Assembly: GCA_002495625.1 (NCBI GenBank) | Contig: DAGC01000004.1 | Coordinates: 57,870 to 121,869, forward strand | Reading direction: 5' to 3' | Origin: Methanobacterium sp. UBA375 | GTDB taxonomy: Archaea; Methanobacteriota; Methanobacteria; Methanobacteriales; Methanobacteriaceae | DNA: 64,000 nt | In this document: one piece after another, positions 1 through 9,130 of the stretch | How the letters are laid out: every line of letters begins with the position of its first letter | Numbering within the stretch: the stretch's first letter is position 1 | The notes under the pieces: model-generated | Told to the model about the DNA's origin: nothing | What the model saw: only the letters and a program-made list of their open reading frames with translations | Databases searched by the model: none | Position numbers and translations under genes: made by a program

Positions 1-14
1 CAGTATTAGTTAAC

Positions 15-524
15 TTAAATCTCCAGATTCCATATTTCATCGCCGATGAAGTGTAACGTCTTAACAGCTTTTCCCTTGCTATTTTCAACCATTTCGGCGC
101 CGGAGATTAAACTCCTTCCTGTGGCCAGTGGCTTGTGGTGGGTTTCATCTATGATTATAACCAGGTCCCCCTCCTTGATGTCCGGGTCTGCTTCTGTTAT
201 TCCTGGTGACATGACATCGGCTCCCTTAGCCATGAATTTAACAGCACCCATATCCACCACCACATATTTGGATTTAATATTCGCCTTTAAAGCCCCCTTA
301 AGGGTGGGGAAGGGTGTTTCATCCACGAACATCAGGAGTGGCTCGTTGTCCACCAGTATCATATCCGGGAGGTCGCTTTTAATTATCTCTACTGTTGAAC
401 CGTCCGGTATCAAAGGGGAAAAATCGCCCAGGCTTTCCTGAACTTTCCGGATCTTCTTCTTTTTAAGATGGTACCTTTTCCTGACTTTAATAAAATCACA
501 CCTTAGTTTTTTTGCTATCAACAA
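15..524 (-). CDS. PUA-domain RNA-binding protein (archaeal MCT-1-like)
   Basis: A basic N-terminus (KVRKRYHLKKKKIRK) is followed by a small alpha/beta domain and a C-terminal PUA domain (about residues 90-165, VVVDMGAVKFMAKGADVMSPGI). This is the layout of archaeal PUA proteins related to MCT-1 and to the RNA-binding part of tRNA-guanine transglycosylases; an RNA-binding role in translation or RNA modification is inferred. The start is uncertain. The longest frame begins with TTG TTG at 524, which has no clear ribosome binding site. A GGTGTGAT-like site (complement of about 495-502) would instead serve an ATT codon at 491, giving MIKVRKRY, a more usual N-terminus for the family. The gene is transcribed away from LSm. 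Confidence 0.82.
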   Translation of the reverse strand: MLIAKKLRCDFIKVRKRYHLKKKKIRKVQESLGDFSPLIPDGSTVEIIKSDLPDMILVDNEPLLMFVDETPFPTLKGALKANIKSKYVVVDMGAVKFMAKGADVMSPGITEADPDIKEGDLVIIIDETHHKPLATGRSLISGAEMVENSKGKAVKTLHFIGDEIWNLEI

Positions 525-789
525 AATTTTTTTTCACGAGTAAATTCACTAAAAAATCAATTGACAAATAACATTATATATCACAATTAATAGTATAAAT
601 TAAAAGGGATTGACTATATTTTAAAAACCAATTTAAATTAAAAAAATCCAATACCAATTCGACTGAGAAGATCAATATTAATATATCTTCCATCCATAAA
701 TAATTCCATACACTCTTTTCTTCATCAAATTTGGTGGGCCCAATAAGCTTTTTGGTAAGTTTAGAGGAGTTAGGAATATCAACCATACA

Positions 790-799
790 TTTAAATATA
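790..799 (+). promoter_or_regulatory. TATA box of the LSm-L37e-Toprim operon
   Basis: TTTAAATATA lies about 45 bases before the LSm start, in the 314-base divergent region between the PUA gene and LSm. A transcript starting about 25 bases downstream would have a short leader carrying the GGTGAT site. The rest of the gap is A+T-rich, with no other feature seen. Confidence 0.5.
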
Positions 800-838
800 A
801 ACCCCACCAACAGAAAAGTTATAGGAAAGGTGATAATT

Positions 839-1081
839 TTGAATACACAGAAGAATGTGAATACATCACGTCCATTGGATGTATTAGGTAAAGCATTGGA
901 TTCCCAAGTACTGATAAAGCTCAAAGGCGGAAGAGAGTTTCGAGGAAGCCTGAGAAGTTTTGACATGCACATGAACTTAGTTTTAAACGATGCCGAAGAA
1001 TTAGAAGGCGGAGAAACCGCCCGAAGATTAGGTATCGTCCTCATAAGAGGGGATAATATAGTTTACATATCTCCCGGCTAG
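839..1081 (+). CDS. Archaeal Sm-like protein (LSm)
   Basis: An 80-residue LSm protein that would assemble into a ring binding U-rich RNA. The Sm1 motif (GREFRGSLRSFDMHMNLVLNDAEE, abbreviated here as GREFRG...NLVLNDAEE) and the Sm2 motif (IRGDNIVYI) are complete. The TTG start at 839 is chosen because GGTGAT precedes it by five bases and because the protein then has the usual length; the open frame upstream is not conserved in character. It is followed after 49 bases by the L37e gene, a common archaeal pairing that suggests co-transcription with translation genes. Confidence 0.95.
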   Translation: MNTQKNVNTSRPLDVLGKALDSQVLIKLKGGREFRGSLRSFDMHMNLVLNDAEELEGGETARRLGIVLIRGDNIVYISPG

Positions 1082-1130
1082 ATTTTAAATTAAGAATAGA
1101 AGAATTCAATTTTACATAAGGAGGATATCA

Positions 1131-1316
<186 letters not shown>

Positions 1317-1336
1317 GATTATAGGTGAGATTGATA

Positions 1337-2227
1337 ATGGAAGTTAAAGGCCCCATCGATGTGCGGATTATCGTTGAAGGGGCGTCTGATGTGGAGAACA
1401 TCTCCCGGGCCATGCAGAACATCGCCCTGGGTGCTGAGTACCACATCACCATATCCTCCATTATACCAACCACCAATACTGAAATAGCTAAAAAAGTCAC
1501 CAGTGGCGCGGATATTCTTTTAATCGCCACTGACGTGGACGCTCCTGGCCGAGAACTCGCTGAAAAGTTCACCAAAATTTTAAAGGATGAGGTGGGCCAT
1601 ATCGAACGCGTGAAACTTCCCTTCGGCCACGACGTGGAATACCTGGACCCGGCCATAATTAGGGCTGAAATAAAAAATGCCATAATCCGTTCTGGCCTTA
1701 TTTCCATCGCTAACATAAAGAAATTCCAGGAAATGGAAGAAGAGTTAGTTGAGCAGGAAGAGGAAATTAAGGATCTTCTCCTGGAGCTTGAGAAAAATTC
1801 CACCCTAAATGAGAAACTATTTTCAGAAAATCAGCGACTTTCTGATGAAAAAGAGATAATTAACAAGAAAGTCACAGAACTCAACGATGAAATAAAGAGA
1901 ATAAAACAGAGTTACGCAGATATCAAAAATGAATACGGACTTTTAAGGAATAAAAACTTATTTGAAACTTTTTCTCTTACAGATCTATGGAAGGATACTT
2001 TTAATGAAGATTTAGATGAAGAACATGTTTATTTTATAACCAATGAATTTAAACCAGAAAACATAATCACTGGTCAGGGATTTATAGCGGCACCCACTAG
2101 AAAAGATGCGGCAGATTGGTTAAAAATTATCAGAACTGTACTTATTTTCTATGATTCTAAAATTGAAGTCTTAAAGGAAGAAATAGATAATAATAATGGT
2201 ATCAGTTCCAGCTTACTTAAAGAATGA
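1337..2227 (+). CDS. Toprim-domain protein with coiled coil
   Basis: The N-terminal 115 residues form a Toprim fold: IVEGASDVE carries the conserved Glu and TDVDAPGREL the acidic DxD-type motif that binds metal in primases, topoisomerases and OLD nucleases. A Glu/Lys-rich coiled coil follows at roughly residues 125-205, then a C-terminal region of no recognised type. It is annotated generally as an archaeal small-primase-like or Toprim protein; a role in nucleic acid processing is inferred and the substrate is unknown. The ATG at 1337 is chosen because GGTGA sits eight bases before it; upstream in-frame GTG and TTG codons overlap that site. Confidence 0.8.
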   Translation: MEVKGPIDVRIIVEGASDVENISRAMQNIALGAEYHITISSIIPTTNTEIAKKVTSGADILLIATDVDAPGRELAEKFTKILKDEVGHIERVKLPFGHDVEYLDPAIIRAEIKNAIIRSGLISIANIKKFQEMEEELVEQEEEIKDLLLELEKNSTLNEKLFSENQRLSDEKEIINKKVTELNDEIKRIKQSYADIKNEYGLLRNKNLFETFSLTDLWKDTFNEDLDEEHVYFITNEFKPENIITGQGFIAAPTRKDAADWLKIIRTVLIFYDSKIEVLKEEIDNNNGISSSLLKE

Positions 2228-2423
2228 ATAATTTGATTAAATAATCTTAAATGTACTTTAAGGAATCTTAAATTATAAGCTTCTAAATATTTGAAATCTA
2301 ATAATTTGAAAAATATTTTAATAAAAACATTTTAAGATCGATATGTCTACCATAGAAATTCCATTTAACATTATAATTCCTATTTTTAAACTCTATGGAT
2401 ATATTGATAGGGGAGAATCGTAA

Positions 2424-3821
2424 TTGCAGGATAAATGTGGTATTGTAGGTGCTTATTCGGAAAATGGAGAAGTTTCCGGACAAATATATTACGGCTTATA
2501 TGCTCTACAGCATAGAGGCCAGGAATCAGCAGGTATTTCAACGTACGATGGTAAGGATATGTCCACTTACAAGGGCATGGGCCTGGTTTGTGATGTCTTT
2601 AACGATGGTAACTTTGAAGGGCTTAAGGGAAATAAAGGCATCGGCCATGTGAGGTATTCAACCACTGGTAAGTCTTTAATTGAAAATTCCCAGCCATTTA
2701 TAAGTGAATATGAATCTGGACATATTGCCATTGCCCATAATGGGGATATCCTAAATTCCACGCAGCTTAGAAAGGAACTGGAGAGTGAAGGCAGGATATT
2801 CTATTCCACCACTGATTCTGAGGTGATATGTCACCTCTTGATCAAGGAATACTCTAAAACCGGTGACATAGTTAAGTCCATCCAGAATATTTCAGAGAAA
2901 CTTAAAGGCTCCTATTCACTGGCCATACTCATAAATGATGATTTAATCGTGGTAAGAGATCCCATGGGGATAAAACCCCTTGCACTGGGTAAAACAGACG
3001 ACACTACCATAGCCGCATCAGAATCGGTGGCCTTCGATGTAATCGGTGCAGAAAAAATCCGGGACGTGGAACCCGGGGAAATATTATTTATCAATGATGA
3101 ACTGAAGAGTTACAGCATGCCCGGGAAGGGAAACACCCCCAGATCCCATTGCATGTTTGAATATGTCTATTTCGCACGTCCAGATAGTATACTGGACGGA
3201 AGAAATGTCTACGATGTGAGACTGAACATTGGAAAGTACCTGTACCGAGAGCATGATGTAGAGGCAGATATGGTCATGCCTGTACCCGACTCCGCCATCA
3301 CTGCTGCAATAGGATATTCAAGGGAATCCGGCCTACTCTATGGAGAGGGGCTTATAAAGAACCGATATGTTGGTCGAACTTTCATCATGCCCACTCAGGA
3401 AGATCGGGAGACCTCGGTAAAGCTTAAAATGAACCCCATAAGATCAGAACTGGAAGGTAAAAGGATCATACTGGTAGATGACAGCGTGGTGAGAGGCACC
3501 ACCTCCAAGGCCCTGGTGGATGTTTTAAGGAAAGCCGGAGCCAGAGAAATACACCTAAGGGTGGGCTGTCCACCGATAATATCCCCCTGTTACTATGGTA
3601 TAGCCATGGCCACCAAAAAGGAATTGATAGCCTCAGATAAGGATGTTAAAGAGATAGAACGTGTACTTGGCGTTGATTCTCTTGGGTATCTAAGTATAGA
3701 GTCCCTGATTAAATGTATAGGAATAGAAAAGGAACAGTTATGCACGGGCTGCCTAACCGGTGAATATCCCACCGATTTACCGGAAAATATTGAAGAATAC
3801 GAAGCAGACCACTGCTGTTAG
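2424..3821 (+). CDS. purF: Amidophosphoribosyltransferase PurF
   Basis: This enzyme makes 5-phosphoribosylamine from PRPP and glutamine, the first committed step of purine synthesis. The N-terminal nucleophile glutaminase has Cys5 after a four-residue propeptide (MQDK-CGIVGAY). The PRPP site is IILVDDSVVRGTT. Cysteines in CMFEY, CPPIISPC and CTGC near the end match the [4Fe-4S] type of PurF known from Bacillus. Length (465 residues) is normal. The start is TTG; GGGGAGAATCG upstream gives a usable site. It stands alone after a 196-base A+T-rich gap that shows no other feature. Confidence 0.97.
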   Translation: MQDKCGIVGAYSENGEVSGQIYYGLYALQHRGQESAGISTYDGKDMSTYKGMGLVCDVFNDGNFEGLKGNKGIGHVRYSTTGKSLIENSQPFISEYESGHIAIAHNGDILNSTQLRKELESEGRIFYSTTDSEVICHLLIKEYSKTGDIVKSIQNISEKLKGSYSLAILINDDLIVVRDPMGIKPLALGKTDDTTIAASESVAFDVIGAEKIRDVEPGEILFINDELKSYSMPGKGNTPRSHCMFEYVYFARPDSILDGRNVYDVRLNIGKYLYREHDVEADMVMPVPDSAITAAIGYSRESGLLYGEGLIKNRYVGRTFIMPTQEDRETSVKLKMNPIRSELEGKRIILVDDSVVRGTTSKALVDVLRKAGAREIHLRVGCPPIISPCYYGIAMATKKELIASDKDVKEIERVLGVDSLGYLSIESLIKCIGIEKEQLCTGCLTGEYPTDLPENIEEYEADHCC

Positions 3822-3927
3822 GGTAATTACTCCTTTTATTGGTTTATATCTTTTTTATCAGATGATGTAAATTTTTTTTTATTAATTCTCAAGACATGAT
3901 GGATATATGGAATAGGTGATTGAAATA

Positions 3928-5130
3928 GTGGAATTACTATCCCCTGCCCGGGACTTCGCATCCCTAAACGCCGCTATCAGTAACGGCGCAGACTCAGTTT
4001 ATCTGGGTATTCCCGGATACAATTTAAGGGCGCATACCAACCAGTTTCTTCTGGAAGATCTAGAGGAAGCGGTAGAAACCAGTCATAAGAATGGTGTGAA
4101 CGTGTATGTATCCATCAATACCATCATGAAGGATAGAGACCTGGAATCCCTGAAGAAAATCCTGCCGGAGATAAAATCAGCCGGGGCAGATGCCATCATA
4201 GCCTCTGATCTGGGGGTTCTTAAGTTAGCCCGGGAGAATGATTTAAAGGTGCATATGAGTGTCCAGGCCAACATATCCAATCTGGAATCAGTAAAACTCC
4301 TGGAAGAGTTGGGTGTAAACCGGGTAATCCTCTCCCGTGAGCTTTCCCTTGATGAGATAAGGAAGATAAAGGCAGGAAGTCCGGTGGAGATTGAAGTCTT
4401 CATCCACGGGGCTATGTGCATGGCCCTATCCGGGAGGTGCTTTTTAAGTTCTCATCTCTATGGTAAAAGCGCCAACAGTGGAGAATGCATACAGCCCTGC
4501 CGGGAAAACTGGAAACTGGTGGGTGAGGATCAACAAGATGCAAATGTTAATAAAGAACTGGTAATCACCCAGGAAAACAACATCACCAACCTGTTAAGCC
4601 CTAAAGACCTGTGTATGGTTGAACACATACCAGAACTCATGGAGGCCGGCATCGACGCCTTCAAAATTGAGGGAAGAGCTAGACCAGCCGATTACGTGGG
4701 GACGGTGACCAGAACGTACAGAGAAGCAATAGACTTATACGAAAAGGGTGAATGGAAATTCAACCCACAGTGGCTGGAAGAACTACGGAAAGTATTCAAC
4801 CGGGGATTTGACACTGGCTTCTACTACAGGACACCATATGAAACCAGCAGATCCAATGAATCAACCCATATAAAAAAGGACATTGGTGAAGTAGTAAACT
4901 ATTACGGTAACGTCTCTGCAGCAGAGATAAGAATCTGGGATGACCTCCAGGTGGGAGATGAGATCATAATCGAGGGTAAGACAACTGGTAGCCTAATCCA
5001 AAGGGTGGAATCCATGCAGATCCAGGGTAAAAATGTATATAAGGTCACTAGGGATCAAAACGTGGCCGTACTGGTTGAAAACAAAGTTAGGCCCAAAGAT
5101 GTTGTTTATAAAAGAATAAAAAAGGAGTAA
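3928..5130 (+). CDS. Peptidase U32 family protein (TrhP/YegQ-like)
   Basis: The N-terminus MELLSPARDFASLNAAISNGAD and the signature EVFIHGAMCMALSGRCFLSSH (residues about 155-175) define the U32 family; CIQPCR follows. Bacterial relatives of this length act in tRNA uridine 5-hydroxylation, and others in ubiquinone hydroxylation, so a nucleic-acid or cofactor role is more likely than proteolysis; this is inferred. The conserved cysteines could hold an iron-sulfur cluster. The GTG at 3928 is chosen because GGTGAT lies seven bases before it; an in-frame GTG at 3916 is inside that site. The C-terminal part (about 300-400) is a small beta domain typical of the longer members. Confidence 0.88.
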   Translation: MELLSPARDFASLNAAISNGADSVYLGIPGYNLRAHTNQFLLEDLEEAVETSHKNGVNVYVSINTIMKDRDLESLKKILPEIKSAGADAIIASDLGVLKLARENDLKVHMSVQANISNLESVKLLEELGVNRVILSRELSLDEIRKIKAGSPVEIEVFIHGAMCMALSGRCFLSSHLYGKSANSGECIQPCRENWKLVGEDQQDANVNKELVITQENNITNLLSPKDLCMVEHIPELMEAGIDAFKIEGRARPADYVGTVTRTYREAIDLYEKGEWKFNPQWLEELRKVFNRGFDTGFYYRTPYETSRSNESTHIKKDIGEVVNYYGNVSAAEIRIWDDLQVGDEIIIEGKTTGSLIQRVESMQIQGKNVYKVTRDQNVAVLVENKVRPKDVVYKRIKKE

Positions 5131-5228
5131 TTTTTTTTAAAAATGTATTGTAAACGATAAACCTAGGTTACAGAAAACCTTCTTTAATTAAAAGGAATAA
5201 AAATTACATATCAATAGGAGATGAAAAT

Positions 5229-5597
5229 ATGATGGACGTTGAGCTTGATTGGAAATGGGTTGGAATTGGGGCAGTTTTAGCTGTTATATTAGGTATTTTT
5301 ATAAGTTTATTGGTAATAATAGCAGGGATAATAACTGGTTACAAGGTTGGTGGTGATTTCAAAAATGGAGCAGTTCACGGACTTGCTTCAGGATTCCTGG
5401 GTGGAATAATTGTGGGAATCATAGCCATAATAATATTAGGTTTCCAAGCATCAGCATCAAGTTTACCCATAGGAGCAGGAATAACTGCTGGAGCGCTGGA
5501 TGCAATAATATATATAGTCATATTTGCAGTATTCGGCCTTATTGGTGGAGCTATTGGTACATTGATAAAAGGTGCTTTAAATAAAGATAATGTTTAA
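5229..5597 (+). CDS. DUF5518-type small membrane protein
   Basis: A 122-residue, Gly/Ile-rich protein with four predicted membrane helices (about residues 9-32, 45-70, 76-92 and 95-115). It resembles the DUF5518 group common in Methanobacterium genomes; no function is known. AGGAG precedes the ATG at 5229, and a second ATG follows at once. It lies 12 bases before the CBS-domain gene and may share its transcript. Confidence 0.7.
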   Translation: MMDVELDWKWVGIGAVLAVILGIFISLLVIIAGIITGYKVGGDFKNGAVHGLASGFLGGIIVGIIAIIILGFQASASSLPIGAGITAGALDAIIYIVIFAVFGLIGGAIGTLIKGALNKDNV

Positions 5598-5609
5598 AGA
5601 GGTGGTAAA

Positions 5610-6089
5610 ATGATAAAAGTCAAAGATGCAATGGAGAGAAATGTGATTAAATTTCATGCAGAAGATAAAATAAGTGATGTATCGCAGAAATTAAGGGATA
5701 ACAAGATCAGCGGAGCTCCCATAGTTGATGAAGATCTAAAAGTGATAGGCATAATAAGTGAAGGGGACATCATGAGGCTCCTCGAGGTCCACTCACCCCG
5801 CCTAAACCTTATATTACCATCACCACTTGACGTGATCGAACTCCCCATCCGCATGAAACATGAACTGGATGAAATTGCCGAGGACATGAACCGGGCAGCA
5901 TCCGTACATATCGGGGAGATAATGACCAAAAGGGTGTACACCGTCAAGGAAGAAGACGATATATCCGACGCAGCCCAGTTTATGGACACCCACAGCGTGA
6001 ACAGACTCCCCGTAGTCGATGACGACGGCAAACTCATAGGCATAATCACCCGGGGCGACCTTATAAGCGCCATGGTGAGAATGGAATGA
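5610..6089 (+). CDS. CBS-domain protein (two CBS motifs)
   Basis: 159 residues made almost wholly of two CBS motifs: residues about 5-60 (VKDAMERNVIKF...IGIISEGDIMRLL) and about 98-155 (IGEIMTKRVYTV...LIGIITRGDLISAM), joined by a helical linker. Such pairs bind adenosyl ligands (AMP, ATP, SAM) and act as regulatory modules. GAGGTGG precedes the start. The gene lies immediately before cfbC, so regulation linked to F430 or energy status is possible, but this is inference from position only. Confidence 0.88.
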   Translation: MIKVKDAMERNVIKFHAEDKISDVSQKLRDNKISGAPIVDEDLKVIGIISEGDIMRLLEVHSPRLNLILPSPLDVIELPIRMKHELDEIAEDMNRAASVHIGEIMTKRVYTVKEEDDISDAAQFMDTHSVNRLPVVDDDGKLIGIITRGDLISAMVRME

Positions 6090-6191
6090 GTGAAACTAAA
6101 TCAGATGAATGAAATCAAGGTAAACTGATCAGATGAGTAAAATCAAGGGCGATATCAACCAAATGGATGAAACCAAGGGTAAAACCAAGCG
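6084..6191 (+). repeat. Degenerate direct repeats across the CBS-cfbC junction
   Basis: Three to four imperfect copies of a unit resembling GATGAATGAAATCAAGGTAA begin near 6084, 6104, 6132 and 6166, with spacing of 20-34 bases. They run from the last codons of the CBS gene through the intergenic bases into the first codons of cfbC, so they blur the cfbC start and supply its Lys/Asp-rich N-terminal extension. Confidence 0.55.
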
Positions 6192-6975
6192 CATCGCCAT
6201 CTACGGCAAGGGAGGTATTGGTAAATCCACCATAGTCTCCAACATAGCCGCAGCCTACGCAGAAGACTGTGACGTGCTGGTTATAGGCTGCGACCCCAAG
6301 GCAGACACCACCCGCACTCTGGTGGGCCGTAGAATTCCCACCATCCTGGACGTGGTTCGAGAGAAGAAAGACGCATCCAAAGAAGAAATCCTTTTCAAGG
6401 GTTATAAAGATGTAAAATGTGTGGAAAGTGGCGGCCCGGAACCAGGTGTCGGCTGTGCTGGCCGGGGAGTTATAGTGGCCATGAAACTCCTGGGGAAACT
6501 GGAAACCTTCTCCCAGGACGACGTGATCATCTACGATGTGCTGGGCGACGTGGTCTGCGGCGGATTCGCAGTCCCCCTCAGGGAAGACTTCGCCGATGAA
6601 GTTTACATAGTAACATCTGGGGAATACATGTCCCTCTATGCAGCTAACAATATCTGTAAAGGTATAAAAAAGCTTAAAAGCAACTTCGGCGGTATAATCT
6701 GCAACCGTCGCGGTATAGAAAATGAACTGGAAATCGTAAACGCATTCGCCGAGAGAATCGGGAGTAAGGTGATAGGGGTCATCCCCCGCAGTGAACTGGT
6801 GCAGCAAAGCGAAATAGAAGCCAAAACCGTGGTGGAGAAATTTCCAGATTCAAAACAGGCAGAACTCTACCGGGAACTGGCACAAACTATTTTTGAAAAT
6901 AAGGACTTTGTCGTCCCCGAGCCCATGGATCCAGATGAATTCGACGAATTTTTCAGGGGATTTCAAAGCATTTGA
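6133..6975 (+). CDS. cfbC: CfbC, NifH-like reductase of F430 synthesis
   Basis: A homodimeric ATPase like nitrogenase iron protein. The P-loop is IYGKGGIGKST; the Cys ligands of the bridging [4Fe-4S] cluster are in GVGCAGRG and DVVCGGFAVP. In methanogens without nif genes nearby this type is CfbC, which with CfbD makes the reductive cyclisation step from Ni-sirohydrochlorin a,c-diamide toward coenzyme F430. No cfbD or nifDK is in the window, so the assignment against a general NifH-like protein is inferred. Catalytic sequence starts at about residue 18; the preceding residues come from short DNA repeats, and the true start could be ATG 6133 or ATG 6163. A 291-base gap after the gene shows only A+T-rich sequence. 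Confidence 0.85.
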   Translation: MSKIKGDINQMDETKGKTKRIAIYGKGGIGKSTIVSNIAAAYAEDCDVLVIGCDPKADTTRTLVGRRIPTILDVVREKKDASKEEILFKGYKDVKCVESGGPEPGVGCAGRGVIVAMKLLGKLETFSQDDVIIYDVLGDVVCGGFAVPLREDFADEVYIVTSGEYMSLYAANNICKGIKKLKSNFGGIICNRRGIENELEIVNAFAERIGSKVIGVIPRSELVQQSEIEAKTVVEKFPDSKQAELYRELAQTIFENKDFVVPEPMDPDEFDEFFRGFQSI

Positions 6976-7266
6976 AATTTATTATTTATCAAGTTCTTAG
7001 GAATTTGAATAGATAAGTTTTAATACTATTTTTGTATTAAATAATAATCATGTTGTGTACCTCTTTGTTTAAGTGTCCTGATCATTGTAAAACTTAAGAC
7101 ATCATTACAGAAATATAAAAGGGTTCATGTTAACAGATCGTATGTTTTAGTTTTCTAAGTGATAAAAAGAATAGATTGATGATTGTTTATTATTATGACC
7201 ACCATAAACGGGTTTATAGGAAAACATACCCTAATTTATTTGTTTTAATTACTAGGTAAATTAGGC

Positions 7267-7710
7267 TTAATTTTTTTTGAATTTTCGTGGGGACAAACCT
7301 AATTTTTCATAGCTTTCTAAGCAATATTTCTCTAAATCATCAATATTTTCGAAATAGAAGAGATGGGAATGGCATTTACAATCAGAACAGCCGAAATTAT
7401 CTACTCCAACACCCATTTTTGCAATTATCCGGGCTAGTTCACATTCAATCTTGGAATCGTTAACTGTGTATATAACATCCATGATTTTCGTGTCTTTATG
7501 GGTTAGGAGATAGTCCACGTGCCAGTGTAACTTCTTATCATGTGAAAGGTGTCTCTTAATCCTTCCCTCCAGGCTGTTAAGGGCAGAACCTACGTATACG
7601 TATCCCCCCTTTTTGAAGTCCAGCTCACCAAGTTTCCCAACCCTAATCTTAGAGTCATTTTCCAGATTTATCAGGAGACAGTAGGTGCCCTTTAAGATCG
7701 TTTTCACCAT
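7267..7710 (-). CDS. GIY-YIG nuclease-like DUF123 protein
   Basis: 147 residues. KGTYCLLINL and GGYVYVGSALNSLEGRIKRHL give the GIY-YIG-like core of DUF123 proteins, followed by a conserved HWHVDYLL and a Cys/His group near the end (CSDCKCHSHLF) that could bind metal. Family members are presumed nucleases, but no substrate is known. The ATG at 7710 starts one base after the stop of the upstream membrane protein gene, so translation is likely coupled. Further in-frame sequence upstream is possible but overlaps that gene. Confidence 0.82.
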   Translation of the reverse strand: MVKTILKGTYCLLINLENDSKIRVGKLGELDFKKGGYVYVGSALNSLEGRIKRHLSHDKKLHWHVDYLLTHKDTKIMDVIYTVNDSKIECELARIIAKMGVGVDNFGCSDCKCHSHLFYFENIDDLEKYCLESYEKLGLSPRKFKKN

Positions 7711-7711
7711 A

Positions 7712-8197
7712 CTATATCGTATTCCAAGCAATCAGTATTAAAAGCATCATGATGGTAGCCACCACGTAGCAGATACCAGGAATAAGGTGTGCCCGGACCT
7801 CGCCACGCTCCTTTTCAAGTATTTCCTCCTGCTCTTTTTTGGTGAAGAAGGTATCTGGGGAGTAGTAGAGGGCGGCTTCAAATATCCGGTAGTAACCAAA
7901 GTCAAAGAAGGATAGAAGGCCCACTAAAACAATACTGAATACTCCACGCAGGGTCATATCAAAGTTTATATTATATGTTCCTATGATGACGAAGAAAATG
8001 GCAAAATGCAGGAGGGGCAATATGTACAGTATTACCCAGGACACCACCAGCCGTTTAATTGCATGTGGCACGCCCTTCCACGCGCTATAGGTGTCATATG
8101 GATTATATGTAGAATGGACCCGTTCGATTATCAGGGTGAAGTGGATAGCGAAGATCAGTATAAATAACTCCTGTGCCGCGGTAAATTCAAGGGCCAA
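7712..8197 (-). CDS. Conserved four-helix membrane protein
   Basis: 161 residues with about four membrane helices (residues 8-27, 48-75, 82-105 and 135-158) and a charged cytoplasmic loop with a Lys/Glu stretch (FTKKEQEEILEKERGE). No family is recognised. The TTG start at 8197 is supported by a strong GGGGGAGGTG site just upstream. It precedes the DUF123 gene by only one base on the same strand, which suggests a two-gene operon. Confidence 0.65.
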   Translation of the reverse strand: MALEFTAAQELFILIFAIHFTLIIERVHSTYNPYDTYSAWKGVPHAIKRLVVSWVILYILPLLHFAIFFVIIGTYNINFDMTLRGVFSIVLVGLLSFFDFGYYRIFEAALYYSPDTFFTKKEQEEILEKERGEVRAHLIPGICYVVATIMMLLILIAWNTI

Positions 8198-8299
8198 ATA
8201 AAAACACCTCCCCCGGTGGAAACTATATTTAATATCAGGGATCTAGTAATATTATAAGAGTTAAAATAAATATATTTAACTTAAATTGACTCCCAAAGT

Positions 8300-8307
8300 C
8301 TATATAA
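8300..8307 (+). promoter_or_regulatory. TATA box of the DUF371 gene
   Basis: CTATATAA lies 44 bases before the DUF371 ATG, in the divergent gap between that gene and the membrane protein gene. It would place transcription start near 8325-8330. Confidence 0.45.
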
Positions 8308-8350
8308 CTCGTTTTGAGAATTTTTACACAAATTAATTGAAGTGATACAA

Positions 8351-8770
8351 ATGGAATACGTCTTTCATGCAAAGGGACATGAAAATGTCACCTCCACCCA
8401 TAAATCAACCTTCGAAGTCACCACGGATGAAAAACTAAGTAAAGCAGGAGACTGCATCATAGGTGTTCAATCGGATACTAAACTTGAAGATCTTCCCCTG
8501 GAACTTAAAAAAGCCATAAGGGATGAAAACTCTTTAATAAGGGTCCGCCTGGAAACTGAAAATGCAGAAGACGAGATAGTGGGATATGGACACCCTGATT
8601 TAACCCTAAAACACCCCACAGACATGGTCTGCCGTAAGAGTAATTACCGGTGCAGCCGGACGTTGATGGTAAAGGCAGATAAAGCAGCATGTGACCTTAA
8701 AAAAGAGTTAATAGATGATTTAAAACATGGTAAAAATTTAAAAGTAACTATAATTATTAATCAAGATTGA
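8351..8770 (+). CDS. DUF371 domain protein
   Basis: 139 residues that fit the archaeal DUF371 family: FHAKGHENVTSTHKSTFEVT at the N-terminus, a central GDCIIGVQSD, a GYGHPDLTLKHPTDMVCRKS segment and a C-terminal NLKVTIIIN. The function of the family is unknown; the compact conserved His/Asp/Arg set suggests an enzyme or nucleotide-binding role, which is inference. The ATG at 8351 is chosen because AAGTGAT sits just before it and overlaps an upstream GTG. The gene is alone and precedes tRNA-Leu on the other strand. Confidence 0.85.
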   Translation: MEYVFHAKGHENVTSTHKSTFEVTTDEKLSKAGDCIIGVQSDTKLEDLPLELKKAIRDENSLIRVRLETENAEDEIVGYGHPDLTLKHPTDMVCRKSNYRCSRTLMVKADKAACDLKKELIDDLKHGKNLKVTIIINQD

Positions 8771-8813
8771 ATTAATTTTTAAATATTTTAACCAGTGTTT
8801 TTCGAAAAGTAGA

Positions 8814-8902
<89 letters not shown>

Positions 8903-9097
8903 GTTGCTAAACAGCATTCGAAAATTACGGTTTGAGCATACATTCATCTTTAACTATCCCTATTTAAATCTTATCCATTGAATTTGTATCGATTTTTATA
9001 ATACTTATTTGAAATGAAACAATGTTGAAATATCCAAAAATTTTAGCATTGAGTTTAAAGTTTGAAGCAGAATTTTATATCTTGTGACTACACTTAT

Positions 9098-9119
9098 ATT
9101 AGTTTAGTTAGAAACTACT
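9098..9119 (+). promoter_or_regulatory. Inverted-repeat operator at the TrmB gene promoter
   Basis: ATTAGTT (9098-9104), eight spacer bases and AACTACT (9113-9119) form a 7-8-7 inverted repeat with one mismatch. A TATA box (TTTTATAT, 9073-9080) lies upstream, so the site covers the expected transcription start. The same 7-8-7 element occurs twice before the YhgE-like gene. Autorepression by the TrmB-family protein is inferred. Confidence 0.6.
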
Positions 9120-9130
9120 ATTAGATCACT

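Noticed and set aside
2298..2483. A 61-codon frame on the minus strand before purF
   Set aside because: It overlaps the purF start and promoter region, and its composition reflects A+T-rich DNA only.
6115..6807. A 230-codon antisense frame across cfbC
   Set aside because: It lies opposite a well-conserved gene, is full of His and Phe from the complement of its codons and matches no known family.
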